Shown here in pieces: positions 49,429-60,397 of a DNA stretch of 64,000 bases. The stretch is taken from NCBI GenBank assembly GCA_903859155.1, contig CAIOLO010000116.1:1-64000 (forward strand), in the 5' to 3' direction. The translations under genes and the position numbers were made by a program. This DNA is from an uncultured beta proteobacterium (lineage in GTDB: Bacteria > Pseudomonadota > Gammaproteobacteria > Burkholderiales > SG8-39). The notes beneath the pieces were generated by a model. The model made no database searches, was not told the DNA's origin, and worked only from the letters and a program-made list of their open reading frames with translations. How positions within the stretch are numbered: position 1 is the stretch's first letter; each line of letters starts with the position of its first letter.

Positions 49429-50009
49429 TATTTTTTCTCCTGATTGGTGGTCGCGACAGCGACCGATTCGATGAGGATGGGTTCCACCGGGACGTCGCTG
49501 TGCTGCCCTGACCGCCCGGTGCGCGCCGCGGCAATGGCCATCACGACATCCATGCCCTGGACAACCCTGCCGAACACCGCGTAACCAAAACCCTGGGTGG
49601 TCGGTTCGCGATAATTCAGGAAGTCGTTACCCTTGAGGTTTATGAAGAATTGCGCCGAGGCGGAGTGCGGCGCCGAGGTGCGTGCCATGGCGAGCGTTCC
49701 CAGGTCATTCCTCAGGCCGTTTGCCGCCTCGTTCTCTATCGGCCCGCGGGTACCCTTCTTTTCCTGCATGTCGCGCTCGAAGCCGCCGCCCTGGATCATG
49801 AAACTACTGATGACACGGTGAAAAATGGTGCCGTTGTAGAAGCCGCTTTTTGCGTATTGGAGGAAATTCGCCACCGTCTTCGGTGCCTTGTCCTGATACA
49901 GTTCGATCGTGATCAGGCCGCGGCTGGTCTTCATCTCGACACGGGGGTTTTGCGCGAGCGCGTTGCCGGCCAGGAGCAGCACGGCGAAAAAAAGGGCTGA
50001 TAACTTCAC
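49428..50009 (-). CDS. ppiA: Periplasmic cyclophilin-type peptidyl-prolyl isomerase
   Basis: This 193-residue cyclophilin has a signal peptide ([20 protein letters not shown], cleavage after ALA) and the same active-site blocks as its neighbour: [40 protein letters not shown] and [15 protein letters not shown]. It is the exported member of the pair and would catalyse proline isomerisation of envelope proteins. The start is GTG with GGAG 6 nt upstream. It lies 30 bp after the L,D-transpeptidase-like gene. Confidence 0.94.
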   Translation of the reverse strand: MKLSALFFAVLLLAGNALAQNPRVEMKTSRGLITIELYQDKAPKTVANFLQYAKSGFYNGTIFHRVISSFMIQGGGFERDMQEKKGTRGPIENEAANGLRNDLGTLAMARTSAPHSASAQFFINLKGNDFLNYREPTTQGFGYAVFGRVVQGMDVVMAIAAARTGRSGQHSDVPVEPILIESVAVATTNQEKK

Positions 50010-50039
50010 AGGTTTCTCCGGTTCTGTTGCGGCCGGCGT

Positions 50040-51233
50040 TCAGGCCGCGCCTTCATAGGCGATGCGCCAGCGTCCGTTTTCGCGGATCCAGTACTGCATC
50101 TTGCGCATCTGGTTATTGATGTTGTTGGAGCGATAGTCCTGGTCAAAATTGACGACCAGCATGTCTTCCTTGCCCGGATTGCGGAATACGCTGACATTGC
50201 CCAGCTTGAGCTTGATCCAGTTCTTGCCTTCGTTCACCTTTTTCTTGCTGGCGGCCCACGAGGCAAGGTCCTGGTCGGCTGATTTGAACTGCCGGGCGTA
50301 GTGTGCGAGGTAGCGGCCGATGTCGCGGCTCTCCCAATCACCCCGCCAGCGCTCGAGCGTCTCCAGAAACTCCTTGCGCTCGACGGCTATCTGTTCGGGC
50401 GACGACCACTCAATATGCTCGCTGATCAGCACCGCGGTCTTGCCCACCTGCAGGTGGCCGGCAAGGACATCGAGATCGACATTCGCGAGCACCACGCAAC
50501 CGTCGCTTGCGCGCGGCGCCCGGCTGTAGGTGTCCGAGGGCGTGCCATGCAGCCAGATGCCGTGGCCATTGCGGCCCATGCGCTTGTCCCATTCGTTGGG
50601 GTAGTTGATGGGGTATGCGCCGGACCCGTAAAAATCGGTGAGTTTTTTGCGCGGCAGGCTCGAGGTGACATGGTAGACGCCAAGCGGTGTCTTCTGATCG
50701 CCTTCGCGCGACTTCTCGGCGCCGCGCTTGCCGATGCTGATGTAATAGTCGTTCACCAGCTGCGGGCGGCTGCCGGTGTTATGGTAGACGAACAGGCGCG
50801 AGCGCCCGGTATCGACGACGACCGCATATTGCTGGTCAGCCGGCATTTGCAAAAGGTAGCGCGGTATCTGGCCGTCGGCGGGACGGTCACGCAGCGCGCG
50901 CAGTCGCGCAATCGCTTCCTCGCGCAGGTCGACAAATTGGTCTTCCTTCCCGTGGGCGGCGTTGCCTACGGTGGTGAGCGGGCGCACCTTTGCCAGCAGC
51001 AGGTCACCGCGGATCATGTGTGCGACCCGGAAATTGGGCTGCACGCGCAAAAGCTGGTCGATATGTGCCAGCGCCGCATCGAAACGCTGCCTGCTGATTT
51101 CGTCCAGCGCCTTGTTCAGCAGGGGCTCGGTTGCCTCCCTCGCGCGGGGCTGGCTTGCGGCTGTCTTGGCGAAACCGGCATCCGCGACCAGCAGGCTCAA
51201 CGCAAACAGAAATGCGGCAAAGGTCCTTTGCAT
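50040..51233 (-). CDS. YkuD-domain (L,D-transpeptidase-like) protein with C-terminal NTF2-like domain
   Basis: This 397-residue exported protein starts with a signal peptide (FAAFLFALSLLVADAGFAKT). It has a helical, TPR-like region (KALDEISRQRFDAALAHIDQ), a YkuD catalytic domain (about 130-270) with HGIWLHGTPSDTYSRAPRAS and the cysteine block SDGCVVLANVDLD, and a C-terminal NTF2-like domain (LETLERWRGDWESRDIGRYL). This architecture recalls Helicobacter Csd6, an L,D-carboxypeptidase affecting cell shape, so trimming of peptidoglycan stem peptides is as likely as cross-linking. The ATG at 51233 overlaps the stop of the upstream TPR gene by one base. Confidence 0.88.
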   Translation of the reverse strand: MQRTFAAFLFALSLLVADAGFAKTAASQPRAREATEPLLNKALDEISRQRFDAALAHIDQLLRVQPNFRVAHMIRGDLLLAKVRPLTTVGNAAHGKEDQFVDLREEAIARLRALRDRPADGQIPRYLLQMPADQQYAVVVDTGRSRLFVYHNTGSRPQLVNDYYISIGKRGAEKSREGDQKTPLGVYHVTSSLPRKKLTDFYGSGAYPINYPNEWDKRMGRNGHGIWLHGTPSDTYSRAPRASDGCVVLANVDLDVLAGHLQVGKTAVLISEHIEWSSPEQIAVERKEFLETLERWRGDWESRDIGRYLAHYARQFKSADQDLASWAASKKKVNEGKNWIKLKLGNVSVFRNPGKEDMLVVNFDQDYRSNNINNQMRKMQYWIRENGRWRIAYEGAA

Positions 51234-52336
51234 CAGCTTCCGGTCCGCTCCTGCTGGATCAGCCACTTGCCGTTGCTGCGAACCAGCACAAGTGTCTTGC
51301 TGCTGCTGACCTTCAGCGTGTCGGAGTGATAGCTCTGGCGGAAGCTCACGGATGCGCTATTGGCGGTAATGCTTACCTTGGGTGACTCCACCAGGACCTC
51401 GATGCTTTTCGGGGCGTTTATCCTGCGCCGCCGTTCGGCTTCCCAGGCTGGGCGGGCTTCGCCATTGGGCGTTTTGAAGTCCTGACCATAAAAGGCAAGG
51501 TAGGTGCCGACGTCTTTGGTGGACCAGGCTTTCGCCCAAGAATTCACGGTCTTCAACAGATCTTCGCTGCCGGCGTTGTCGCTCTTCGCTTCCGCAGCAG
51601 GAACCGCTTTGGGCGCCGTGGCTTTGACTTCAGGCGCCACCGCGGGCGGTGGCGGCGCGGCCTTGGGAGCAGCCTGCGCGACGACTGCCGGCGGTGCGGG
51701 TTTGGGAGCAACCTGCGCGACGACTGCTGGCGGTGCGGCTTTGGGCGGCTCTGGCGCGCGCGTGACCGGTTCGGGTGGCCGCGTGCTAGTCACAATGGTT
51801 GCCCCCGGCTTGGGTGGCGGCTTGGTGCCGCTCGAGACCAGATCGCGCATCAGCGCAAGCTTGGTCTGCGCAGTCGTGTTAGCCGAATCCAGTTGGAGCG
51901 CCTTGTCATAGGCCTGGCTGGCGAGTTTGCTGTACACGTCGCCCAGATTTTCATATGCGGTGGCGTAGGCCGGATGGGTGCGGATCGACAGTTCCAGCGA
52001 CTGACGGGCCTTTTCGTACTGGCCCTGCGAGGCATACAGTACCGCCAGGTTGTTGTACGGTTCGGGCAGTTCCGGGTAGTCCTTGGTCAGGCTGGTCAGA
52101 ATTTCGATGGCCTCGGCGGCCTTGTTCTGCTCGGTCAGAATCAGGCCTTTCAGAAAACGGCCCTGCGCATCCTTGGGTTTGCCCGCCAGGTACTGGTTGA
52201 TGCGTTCCAGCGCCAGCGCGTGCTGGCCCGAGCGAAGCAGCTTGCTGATCTCTGGCAGGTCACTGGATTGCGCCGCGCTCAGGGCTGCGAAACATGCCAG
52301 CGCGAGCGCCACCAGGCTGCGGGATAAACGGGTCAT
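51233..52336 (-). CDS. Exported TPR protein with NTF2-like C-terminal domain
   Basis: This 367-residue protein has a signal peptide (SLVALALACFAALSAAQSSD) and tetratricopeptide repeats at about 30-150 (LERINQYLAGKPKDAQGRFL, YPELPEPYNNLAVLYASQGQ). A Pro/Ala linker contains near-repeats of the type APPAVVAQVAPKP. It ends in an NTF2-like domain (LLKTVNSWAKAWSTKDVGTY through KTLVLVRSNGKWLIQQERTG) that resembles the one ending the next protein. Shared domain and one-base overlap suggest the two products act together in the periplasm. It is divergent from cysS. Confidence 0.87.
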   Translation of the reverse strand: MTRLSRSLVALALACFAALSAAQSSDLPEISKLLRSGQHALALERINQYLAGKPKDAQGRFLKGLILTEQNKAAEAIEILTSLTKDYPELPEPYNNLAVLYASQGQYEKARQSLELSIRTHPAYATAYENLGDVYSKLASQAYDKALQLDSANTTAQTKLALMRDLVSSGTKPPPKPGATIVTSTRPPEPVTRAPEPPKAAPPAVVAQVAPKPAPPAVVAQAAPKAAPPPPAVAPEVKATAPKAVPAAEAKSDNAGSEDLLKTVNSWAKAWSTKDVGTYLAFYGQDFKTPNGEARPAWEAERRRRINAPKSIEVLVESPKVSITANSASVSFRQSYHSDTLKVSSSKTLVLVRSNGKWLIQQERTGS

Positions 52337-52469
52337 TGTGGTATGCTTTCCTGGGGTTTTCGGGCTCCCGGTCATTGTAGCAAGAAGGCCGCAAAGTTCA
52401 CAATAATCAATAGTTTTCGCTGTATTTCTGCTCCAAATTCCTGGTTATCCGCACATCTTTCGGCTCCGC

Positions 52470-53861
52470 ATGCTCAAGATCTACAACACGCTTACCCGCA
52501 GCAAGACTACCTTCATTCCGATCGCTCCGCCCAAAGTGGGCTTGTATGTGTGCGGCATGACCGTGTATGACTATTGCCATCTGGGCCATGCGCGCGTGAT
52601 GGTTGTGTTCGACATCGTGCAGCGCTGGTTGCGCGCCAGTGGTTACCAACTGACCTATGTGCGCAATATCACCGACATCGATGACAAGATCATCAAGCGC
52701 GCCGCCGAGAACGGCGAATCCATTGCGGCGCTGACCGGACGGTTCATCCACGCAATGGACGAAGACGCGGCGGCTCTGGGAATCGAAAAGCCGGACGCCG
52801 AGCCCCGCGCGACGGATTACATCGAAGACATGCAGGCGCTGATCGGACGCCTGCAGGCCAATGGGCTGGCCTATGAGGCATCCGGCGGCGATGTGAATTT
52901 TTCGGTTCGCAAGTTTCCCGGCTATGGTCGACTCTCCGGCAAGTCGCTGGAGGACCTGCGTGCCGGCGAGCGCGTGGAAGTGGATTCCGCCAAGCAGGAC
53001 CCTCTTGATTTTGTGCTGTGGAAGCGCGCCAAGGAGGATGAACCGTTCTGGAAATCACCGTGGGGCGCGGGCCGGCCGGGCTGGCACATCGAATGTTCGG
53101 CGATGTCCACGCACCTGCTGGGAGAGCATTTCGATATTCACGGCGGCGGGCAGGATCTGCAATTTCCGCATCATGAAAACGAGATTGCGCAATCCGAGGG
53201 GGCGTTGCCTGCCGGTCACCCGCGGCATTTCGTCAATGTCTGGATGCACAATGGCTTCGTTCGCGTTGACAACGAGAAGATGTCCAAGTCGCTGGGCAAT
53301 TTCTTTACCGTCCGCGAGGTTCTGAAGCGCTACGATCCTGAGGTGGTGCGCTTTTTCATCGCGCGCGCGCATTACCGCAGCCCGCTCAATTACTCCGACC
53401 AGCACCTGGATGACGCACGCGGCGCCTTGACACGCCTGTACACCGCGCTCAAGGGCTTCCCCGTCACCGCGACGCCGCCCGACTGGAACAGCCCCCACGC
53501 GGCACGCTTTCGCGATTCCTTGGACGACGATTTCAATACTCCGGAGGCCATGGCAGCGCTGTTCGACATGGCCGGAGAACTGAACCGGACGCGCTCGCCG
53601 GAACTGGCCGCGCAGTTGCGGGCGCTGGGAGGGTTGCTGGGCCTCCTGGGCCGCGATGGCGACGCGTTTCTCAAAACAGTCGCCGGCAGCACCGATGCCG
53701 GAGCACAGACACCTGAGCAGATCGAAGACCTTATCGCGCAACGCTCCGCCGCAAAGAAAGCGAAGAACTTCGCCGAAGCCGATACCATTCGCAAACAACT
53801 CGCCGACGCTGGCGTCATCCTAGAGGACAGTCCCCAAGGCACCACCTGGCGCCGCGCCTAG
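52470..53861 (+). CDS. cysS: Cysteinyl-tRNA synthetase
   Basis: This 463-residue class I synthetase charges tRNA-Cys. Features are zinc cysteine and HIGH-like block [20 protein letters not shown], zinc ligands in [13 protein letters not shown] and [20 protein letters not shown], and the KMSKS loop [20 protein letters not shown]. Length is typical (about 461). It is transcribed away from the TPR gene and convergent with dnaJ. Confidence 0.97.
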   Translation: MLKIYNTLTRSKTTFIPIAPPKVGLYVCGMTVYDYCHLGHARVMVVFDIVQRWLRASGYQLTYVRNITDIDDKIIKRAAENGESIAALTGRFIHAMDEDAAALGIEKPDAEPRATDYIEDMQALIGRLQANGLAYEASGGDVNFSVRKFPGYGRLSGKSLEDLRAGERVEVDSAKQDPLDFVLWKRAKEDEPFWKSPWGAGRPGWHIECSAMSTHLLGEHFDIHGGGQDLQFPHHENEIAQSEGALPAGHPRHFVNVWMHNGFVRVDNEKMSKSLGNFFTVREVLKRYDPEVVRFFIARAHYRSPLNYSDQHLDDARGALTRLYTALKGFPVTATPPDWNSPHAARFRDSLDDDFNTPEAMAALFDMAGELNRTRSPELAAQLRALGGLLGLLGRDGDAFLKTVAGSTDAGAQTPEQIEDLIAQRSAAKKAKNFAEADTIRKQLADAGVILEDSPQGTTWRRA

Positions 53862-53919
53862 TCACTTACGAACCATGTGTTGCCGCAATTGGTGATGAAT
53901 CAGGGTTTGTATGCGTTCT

Positions 53920-53961
53920 GACTTTTTGCAAAGTTGCGCTTTTGCAACTATGCAAAAAGTC
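53920..53961. terminator. 18-bp-stem hairpin between convergent cysS and dnaJ
   Basis: GACTTTTTGCAAAGTTGC (53920-53937) pairs with GCAACTATGCAAAAAGTC (53944-53961), with a single mismatch and a GCTTTT loop. There is no long T-run beyond the stem, but the stem itself carries T5/A5 stretches. Position between two gene ends suggests termination on both strands. Confidence 0.5.
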
Positions 53962-54015
53962 GGGAAAAAGCGGGCGCCATGGCGAAGCATGCTGTTTGGC
54001 TCCGGCTATCCCAGC

Positions 54016-55134
54016 TTAGGGCTCGAAGAACTCCTTCACTTTGTCGAACCACGATTTCGATCGCGGATTGTGGCGCTCGCGGTCCTTCAGGCTGATCGCC
54101 TCGAATTCGCGCATGAGTTCCTTCTGACGGTCGGTCAGGTTGACCGGAGTTTCCACCGCTACATGGCAGTGGAGGTCGCCATGGGTGTGACTGCGCACGC
54201 CCTTGATGCCTTTGCCGCGCAGGCGGAACACCTTGCCTGACTGCGTTTCGGCCGGGATCTTGATGGTGGCGGTGCCATCGAGCGTGGGGATGGCGATGTC
54301 GCCGCCCAGCGCGATGGTCGCAAACGAGACCGGCATTTCGCAATGCAAATGATCACCTTCGCGTTGAAACACCGCGTGCGGCTTGACCTGGATCTGCACG
54401 TATAGATCGCCGGTCGGGCCGCCGTTGACCCCGGCCTCGCCTTCGCCGGCGAGGCGGATGCGATCCCCCTCGTCCACGCCGGACGGAATCTTGACTGCAA
54501 GCGTCTTCTGGTGCTTGACCCGGCCCGCGCCGTGGCAGGTGCCACAGGGGTCGGAGATGACCTTGCCGGTGCCATGACATTTCGGGCAGGTCTGCTGTAT
54601 CGAGAAAAACCCCTGCTGCATGCGTACCTGCCCATGGCCTTTGCAGGTGGGGCAGGTTGCCGGTTTGGTTCCCGGTTTGGCGCCGCTGCCCGAACAGGCT
54701 GTGCAGTTCTGCTGCGTGGGAATGCGGATCTTGGTTTCCGTGCCGCGCGCGGCCTGTTCCAGTGTGACCTCGAGGTTGTAGCGCAGATCGGCGCCGCGAT
54801 ACACCGAGGAGCGACCACCGCGTCCCTGGCCGAAAATGTCGCCGAAAATGTCGCCGAAGGCGTCGCCGAAACCGCCCATGCCGGCCGCGCCCGCGCCGGC
54901 CGATGGGTCGACGCCGGCATGGCCGAAGCGGTCATAGGCGGCGCGCTTGTCGGCGTCAGAGAGCATTTCGTAGGCTTCCTTGGCCTCCTTGAACTTGTCC
55001 TCGGCGCCCTTGTCCCCCGCATTGCGGTCGGGATGATGCTTCATGGCAAGACGCCGGTAAGCCTTCTTGATCGACTCTTCATCGGCATCGCGATTGACGC
55101 CCAGAACTTCGTAGTAATCGCGTTTAGTCGCCAT
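54016..55134 (-). CDS. dnaJ: Chaperone DnaJ
   Basis: This 372-residue type I Hsp40 delivers substrates to DnaK. The J domain has HPD in [19 protein letters not shown] Gly/Phe-rich part follows ([20 protein letters not shown]). The four zinc repeats are [24 protein letters not shown] and CGTCHGAG, followed by the C-terminal substrate domains ([18 protein letters not shown]). All parts are complete. It is downstream of dnaK, separated by 111 bp with a long hairpin. Confidence 0.98.
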   Translation of the reverse strand: MATKRDYYEVLGVNRDADEESIKKAYRRLAMKHHPDRNAGDKGAEDKFKEAKEAYEMLSDADKRAAYDRFGHAGVDPSAGAGAAGMGGFGDAFGDIFGDIFGQGRGGRSSVYRGADLRYNLEVTLEQAARGTETKIRIPTQQNCTACSGSGAKPGTKPATCPTCKGHGQVRMQQGFFSIQQTCPKCHGTGKVISDPCGTCHGAGRVKHQKTLAVKIPSGVDEGDRIRLAGEGEAGVNGGPTGDLYVQIQVKPHAVFQREGDHLHCEMPVSFATIALGGDIAIPTLDGTATIKIPAETQSGKVFRLRGKGIKGVRSHTHGDLHCHVAVETPVNLTDRQKELMREFEAISLKDRERHNPRSKSWFDKVKEFFEP

Positions 55135-55170
55135 GGTTCCTCAATAACTCCGCGTTCTTGAAAATCGAAC

Positions 55171-55215
55171 AGCCGGGATCCACGGCGAGCGCAGCTCGTC
55201 CCGTGTATCCCGGCT
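55171..55215. other. Long hairpin in the dnaK-dnaJ intergenic region
   Basis: AGCCGGGAT (55171-55179) pairs with ATCCCGGCT (55207-55215). Inside it CACGG pairs with CCGTG and CGAGC with GCTCG, giving a stem of roughly 20 bp with small interruptions. No T-run follows in the direction of transcription. It may tune the dnaK:dnaJ ratio by attenuation or by protecting the dnaK mRNA end. Confidence 0.6.
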
Positions 55216-55245
55216 TGTCAAACCAGCGCGACTTGCGTGCCGGAT

Positions 55246-57180
55246 TTAAGCTTTCTTGTCTTTGACCTCGGTGAACTCCGCGTCAACCACATCGCCTTCG
55301 TCCTTGGCCGGTTGCTTGCCGCCCGCGGCATCCCCGGCTTCCTTTGCTCCAGCGGCGGCCTGCGCATCGGCGTACATTTTCTCGCCGAGTTTCTGTGCCG
55401 ACTGCCCCAGTTCCTGCGCCGTGGCATCGATCTTGTCCTTGTCGTCGCCTTTGAGCGCCTCTTCGGCATCCTTGAGGCTGGACTCGATTTTCGCCTTTTC
55501 GTCCGCGCCGATCTTGTCGCCATATTCGCCCAGTGACTTCTTCACGGAGTGGACCAGCGCATCCAGTTGATTGCGTGCGGTGACCAGTTCCACCAGTTTT
55601 TTATCCTCGGCCGCATGGACTTCGGCATCCTTCACCATTTTCTGGATTTCCTCCTCGGACAGGCCGGAGTTCGCCTTGATGGTGATCTTGTTTTCCTTGC
55701 CGGTTGCCTTGTCCTTGGCCGACACATGCAGGATGCCGTTTGCGTCGATGTCGAAAGTCACCTCGATCTGCGGCATGCCGCGCGGTGCCGTGGGTATGCC
55801 CTCCAGGTTGAACTGGCCCAGGCTCTTGTTGCCCGCGGCGCGTTCGCGCTCGCCCTGCAGCACGTGGATGGTCACCGCCGACTGGTTGTCGTCGGCGGTT
55901 GAAAATACCTGCTGTGCCTTGGTCGGGATGGTGGTGTTTTTCTGTATGAGCTTGGTCAGCACCCCGCCCAGTGTCTCGATGCCCAATGACAGCGGGGTGA
56001 CATCGAGCAACAGCACGTCCTTGACATCGCCCTTGAGTACCCCGCCCTGGATGGCCGCACCGACAGCCACCGCCTCGTCGGGATTGACGTCCTTGCGCGG
56101 TTCCTTGCCGAAGAACTCGCGCACCTTGTCCTGCACCTTGGGCATGCGCGTCATGCCGCCCACCAGAATGACGTCGGCAATGTCGGTGAGTTTCACCCCG
56201 GCGTCCTTGATGGCCATGCGGCAGGGTTCGATGGTGCGGGCGATCAACTCTTCGACCAGGCTTTCGAACTTGGCGCGCGTGACCTTTATCGCCAGATGCT
56301 TGGGGCCGCTGGCATCGGCCGTGACATACGGCAGGTTCACATCGGTCTGCTGCGCGGAGGAAAGTTCGATCTTCGCCTTTTCCGCAGCTTCCTTCAGCCG
56401 CTGCAGCGCGAGCACGTCCTTGCGCAGATCGATGCCCTGTTCGCGCTTGAATTCATCGCACAGGTAGTCGATCAGGCGCTGGTCGAAATCCTCGCCGCCG
56501 AGGAAGGTGTCGCCGTTGGTGGAGAGCACCTCGAACTGGTGTTCGCCCTCGATCGCGGCAATTTCGATGATCGAGACGTCAAAAGTGCCACCGCCCAGGT
56601 CGTAGACCGCAATCTTGCGGTCGCCTTCCTGCTTGTCCATGCCGAAGGCCAGCGCCGCCGCAGTCGGCTCGTTGATGATGCGCTTGACATCCAGGCCGGC
56701 AATACGGCCCGCATCCTTGGTTGCCTGGCGCTGTGAATCATTGAAATACGCGGGAACGGTGATGACAGCTTCTGTGACTTCCTCGCCGAGATAGTCCTCG
56801 GCGGTCTTCTTCATCTTGCGCAGGACCTGCGCCGACACCTCGGGCGGCGCGATTTTCTTGCCGCGGACCTCGACCCAGGCATCGCCGTTGTCGGCCTTGC
56901 TGATCCTGAAGGGCATCAGGTCGATGTCCTTCTGCACTTCCTTTTCCTCGAAGCGCCGTCCGATCAGCCGTTTCACCGCGTACAGGGTGTTTTGGGGGTT
57001 GGTGACGGCCTGGCGCTTGGCCGAGGCCCCGACCAGCACTTCGCCGTCTTCCTGATAGGCGACGATCGAGGGAGTGGTGCGCGCGCCTTCGGAGTTCTCG
57101 ATTACTTTGGGCGAGCCGCCTTCCATAATAGATACGCAGGAGTTGGTCGTCCCGAGGTCAATTCCGATGATCTTGCTCAT
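55246..57180 (-). CDS. dnaK: Chaperone DnaK (Hsp70)
   Basis: This 644-residue Hsp70 has the ATPase domain (about 1-385) with [56 protein letters not shown] and [20 protein letters not shown]. The linker is [19 protein letters not shown], and the substrate domain and helical lid end in a Gly/Ala-rich tail closing [17 protein letters not shown], which contains the conserved acidic tail. Full length. It is preceded by grpE (83-bp gap) and followed by dnaJ. I find no CIRCE element here, so control by sigma-32 is the default assumption. Confidence 0.98.
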   Translation of the reverse strand: MSKIIGIDLGTTNSCVSIMEGGSPKVIENSEGARTTPSIVAYQEDGEVLVGASAKRQAVTNPQNTLYAVKRLIGRRFEEKEVQKDIDLMPFRISKADNGDAWVEVRGKKIAPPEVSAQVLRKMKKTAEDYLGEEVTEAVITVPAYFNDSQRQATKDAGRIAGLDVKRIINEPTAAALAFGMDKQEGDRKIAVYDLGGGTFDVSIIEIAAIEGEHQFEVLSTNGDTFLGGEDFDQRLIDYLCDEFKREQGIDLRKDVLALQRLKEAAEKAKIELSSAQQTDVNLPYVTADASGPKHLAIKVTRAKFESLVEELIARTIEPCRMAIKDAGVKLTDIADVILVGGMTRMPKVQDKVREFFGKEPRKDVNPDEAVAVGAAIQGGVLKGDVKDVLLLDVTPLSLGIETLGGVLTKLIQKNTTIPTKAQQVFSTADDNQSAVTIHVLQGERERAAGNKSLGQFNLEGIPTAPRGMPQIEVTFDIDANGILHVSAKDKATGKENKITIKANSGLSEEEIQKMVKDAEVHAAEDKKLVELVTARNQLDALVHSVKKSLGEYGDKIGADEKAKIESSLKDAEEALKGDDKDKIDATAQELGQSAQKLGEKMYADAQAAAGAKEAGDAAGGKQPAKDEGDVVDAEFTEVKDKKA

Positions 57181-57263
57181 GGCGTTTCCTTAAAGTTTCG
57201 TGCTGATAGCGGTGGATATTGGGGCGCAAGGCGTGCGCTTCAAGCGGAGGGCAATGCGGGACT

Positions 57264-57818
57264 TCAAACTGGTTTGCCTGCGGCCACGGTAACCAGGGCC
57301 GGGCGGATCACCCTGTCATGCAGCAGATAGCCTTTCTGCAGCACGTTGATGACCGTGTTGGGCTCCTTGTCGGAGGGCAGCATCGAGATGGCCTGATGCC
57401 GATGCGGGTCGAATTTTTCGCCGACCGGATTGATTTCCTTGAGGCGGCTCTTATCGAACACCTGGGCAAGCTGCTTCAAGGTGAGTTCCACGCCGTTTCG
57501 CAGTGCTTCCAGCGTGGCGTTTTCCGTTGCGAGCGCAGCCTCCAGGCTGTCCCTCACCGGAAGCAGTTCGCTGGCCAGGCTTTCCACGGCGAATTTGTGC
57601 GCGTTACTGACATCTGTTTGGGCGCGCTTGCGCACATTCTCGGTTTCAGCCTTGGCGCGAAGCCAGGATTCGTGGTGTTCCCTGGCGCGGGCCTCGGCCT
57701 GGGCCAGAAGTTCTTCAGGGTGCTGCGGGCTCTCCGGCACGGACGCGGTCCCCTCGGGGGCATCGGCGTTCAAAGCAGACGACATGGCAGCGTTATCAGG
57801 TTGTATTGGGTCGGACAT
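57264..57818 (-). CDS. grpE: Nucleotide exchange factor GrpE
   Basis: This 184-residue protein releases ADP from DnaK. It has an acidic, disordered N terminus (about 1-30), a long dimerising helix ([40 protein letters not shown]) and the C-terminal beta domain with [20 protein letters not shown] and [20 protein letters not shown]. Length is typical (about 180-200). It leads the grpE-dnaK-dnaJ group. Confidence 0.97.
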   Translation of the reverse strand: MSDPIQPDNAAMSSALNADAPEGTASVPESPQHPEELLAQAEARAREHHESWLRAKAETENVRKRAQTDVSNAHKFAVESLASELLPVRDSLEAALATENATLEALRNGVELTLKQLAQVFDKSRLKEINPVGEKFDPHRHQAISMLPSDKEPNTVINVLQKGYLLHDRVIRPALVTVAAGKPV

Positions 57819-58037
57819 TTAAATTCAGCGCTCCTGGCGACAAGCAACCCAAATTGGGGCGGAATTTGCCATTTCAAGTCCTGGCAGGCAGCTACGCCCG
57901 CGCTTGTCGAAAACGACTTTGCCCGCCATGGGGCAGGCGTGGCGGGAAAACAGCGCCTGGGTAGCTTATCCGGCCCCGGTGCGGACTCGATTTAGGTAGG
58001 ACCTAACTGGGGAAATGCCGCAGCCAGGGGGGCGCGC

Positions 58038-59129
58038 CTACGCCTGCCCTGGCGGGTTTTGCCTGGCGACCCGGATCTTGTAATTCAAAAGGGTCAGCAG
58101 CAGCAGCAGTAGCGCCGCTCCGCCATTGTGAAGCACCGCCATGGCCAGCGGAAAATCCAGAAAAACGGTGAGTACGCCGGTCGCAAACTGCAGCGATATC
58201 GCGCCCAGGATCCAGTACCCGGTTTTTTCCAATCCCCTGATTTTTATGGATTTGAACGCCACCCAGGCAACCATGGCGACTGCTGCAACGGCGAACACAC
58301 GGTGCGTCCAATGAATTGCGGTGAGCGCGTTAAGAGGCAGGAATTCGCCGTTGCTGGTCATGCCCAGATCGCGCCACAGCGTAAAGCCATTGGCGAAATC
58401 CATGGGCGGAAACAGCGCGCCCTGGCACAGCAGGACATCCATGCAAACCAGGACGGCGTAATTGGTGCTGACCCACCCGCCGAGCGCGATCTGGATGGCC
58501 AGCATCACCGTTGCCAGTGCCGCCGACAGCTGCAAAGTCGCCGCTGCAGGTGGTACCAGAGGGGGGGCGTTCTGGCGCGAACCGAACCAGGTCAACAGTG
58601 CCAGCAATGCCATGCCCAGCAGCAGATGAATCGTCACGATTGCCGGCTGCAATTTCATGGTGACGGTCCATGCGCCGAAAGCTCCTTGCAGGCAGACAAA
58701 GGCGAAAAGAAAGGTTGGGAACACGGGTAGAAACTTCGCGTCCCGGCGGCCCGATTGCAGCCATTTGCGCCATGAAGTGAACAGCAAGGAAACAATCAGC
58801 ACGCCTATGGCCATTGCGACGTAGCGGTGAATCATTTCGATCCACGCCTTCAGGACCGTGACCGGACCGGCCGGCATCGCGGCCTCGGCGGCGCTGATGT
58901 CCGCATGGGCCTGCAGCGGGTCCGCCTGTCCGTAGCATCCAGGCCAGTCCGGGCATCCGAGGCCGGAATCGGTCAGCCGCGTGAATGCGCCAAACATGAT
59001 CAGATCAAAGGTGAGGAACAGTGTCACCCAGATCAGCTTGCGGTATTTGTCGGCGTCGCCGGATACCCAGACGATTGCAAGAGGCAACATGGCCGCCAGC
59101 ATGCCCAAAGCGGCGAGCTGAATCAGCAT
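58038..59129 (-). CDS. ctaA: Heme A synthase, CtaA/Cox15 family
   Basis: This 363-residue membrane protein oxidises the methyl group of heme O to make heme A for cytochrome c oxidase. About eight TM segments carry the heme-ligand histidines in WIEMIHRYVAMAIGVL, IVTIHLLLGMALLALL, AIHWTHRVFAVAAVAM and AVLHNGGAALLLLLL. The cysteine-containing loop is TDSGLGCPDWPGCYGQ. The cox operon is not in the window. It is followed toward hemH by a 137-bp gap upstream, and both genes concern heme. Confidence 0.93.
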   Translation of the reverse strand: MLIQLAALGMLAAMLPLAIVWVSGDADKYRKLIWVTLFLTFDLIMFGAFTRLTDSGLGCPDWPGCYGQADPLQAHADISAAEAAMPAGPVTVLKAWIEMIHRYVAMAIGVLIVSLLFTSWRKWLQSGRRDAKFLPVFPTFLFAFVCLQGAFGAWTVTMKLQPAIVTIHLLLGMALLALLTWFGSRQNAPPLVPPAAATLQLSAALATVMLAIQIALGGWVSTNYAVLVCMDVLLCQGALFPPMDFANGFTLWRDLGMTSNGEFLPLNALTAIHWTHRVFAVAAVAMVAWVAFKSIKIRGLEKTGYWILGAISLQFATGVLTVFLDFPLAMAVLHNGGAALLLLLLTLLNYKIRVARQNPPGQA

Positions 59130-59266
59130 GATGTCGGCCCTGCACCTGGCAATTCAGTTGCTCCATAGTCGGGTGAAATTCCGCATGCGTCAGCACCCGG
59201 AACCCCGCATATTCGTACAACCGGCAAGACCTGGATTGATCCAGGGCAAAGGTCGGGGAGGCGGCG

Positions 59267-60352
59267 CTATTTCTTTGCGCCCAGTGCCATGGCGCGCTTT
59301 CTGGTCGCATCGGCCGCGTCAGGCGCTGCCGGTTCCCAGCCCGGTAAATGGCCGGCGCAGATTTCCTGCAGCGCCCGGACCCAGTCTTCACGCGCATTGA
59401 GGCAGGGCAGGAGGTGGAACTCCTTTCCTCCGGCGGCAAGAAAGGTGTGACGGCCTTCGATGCCGATTTCTTCGAGTGTTTCGAGGCAATCCGCAACAAA
59501 CCCGGGGCAGACGACATCGACGCGACCGCTTGCCTTGCGACCCCATTCGCGCAGGGTTGCGACGGTGTACGGTTCCAGCCAGCGCGCCGCGCCGAAACGG
59601 GACTGAAAGGAAATCTGCCATTCCTCCGCCGCGAGGCCGAGAGCATCGGCCAGCAGGCGCGCAGTTTTGTGGCACTCGCAATGATAGGGGTCGCCCTTGT
59701 CCAGCGTGTACCGCGGCAAGCCATGAAAACTCATCAGCAGGCGCGCGGGTCTGCCGTGGCGCTCCCAATGGTCGCTGACCAGGCGGGTGAGGGCGCGGAT
59801 GTACGCCGGGTGGTCGTGAAAATGCCGGATCCAGCGTATTTCGGGAACATTGCGGGTGCGCCGCAGCCAATTTCCGACGGCATCGTAGGCCGCGCCGGTC
59901 GTGCTGGCGGCATATTGTGGGTACAACGGCACCAGCAGGACGCGCTCGGTCCCGGCAGCGCGCAGTTTGTTCAATACGGATTCGATCGAAGGGTTGCCGT
60001 AGCACATTGCATACTCAACCAGTGAAACCGCACTCCCCGATTCGGGCAGGCGCCGGCGCAGTTCCGCGGCAAGGTGCTCGCTGTGCATACGCAAGGGCGA
60101 TCCGCCATTGGTCCAGACCGCGGCATATTTGCGGGCCGAGGCCGCGGGCCGGGTCCACAAGATGATGCCGTTCAATATCAACCACCACAGGGCGCGCGGA
60201 ATTTCCACGACCCTGGGATCGGAAAGGAATTGTTTGAGGTAGCGCCGTACCGACCAGAAATCCGGGGCGTCGGGTGTGCCCAGGTTGATCAGCAGGATCG
60301 CGGTGCGTGGCAGTGCGCCGTGTTCGAATTCAGGCTCGGGAAGATACGACAT
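59267..60352 (-). CDS. hemH: Ferrochelatase
   Basis: This 361-residue enzyme inserts Fe2+ into protoporphyrin IX, the last step of protoheme synthesis. Markers are [59 protein letters not shown], the active-site His in [20 protein letters not shown] and the C-terminal [14 protein letters not shown] segment [20 protein letters not shown]. Length is normal for the betaproteobacterial type. It is 45 bp after hrcA on the same strand. Confidence 0.97.
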   Translation of the reverse strand: MSYLPEPEFEHGALPRTAILLINLGTPDAPDFWSVRRYLKQFLSDPRVVEIPRALWWLILNGIILWTRPAASARKYAAVWTNGGSPLRMHSEHLAAELRRRLPESGSAVSLVEYAMCYGNPSIESVLNKLRAAGTERVLLVPLYPQYAASTTGAAYDAVGNWLRRTRNVPEIRWIRHFHDHPAYIRALTRLVSDHWERHGRPARLLMSFHGLPRYTLDKGDPYHCECHKTARLLADALGLAAEEWQISFQSRFGAARWLEPYTVATLREWGRKASGRVDVVCPGFVADCLETLEEIGIEGRHTFLAAGGKEFHLLPCLNAREDWVRALQEICAGHLPGWEPAAPDAADATRKRAMALGAKK

Positions 60353-60397
60353 GTCAGGTATTGGGTGGCCTCTGGGTGAATACCTGCCGCAGCGGTT

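Noticed and set aside
57181..57263. CIRCE operator before dnaK, grpE or hrcA
   Set aside because: I looked for TTAGCACTC-N9-GAGTGCTAA in these gaps and saw no acceptable match. The TTAGCACGC at about 18556 has no second arm.
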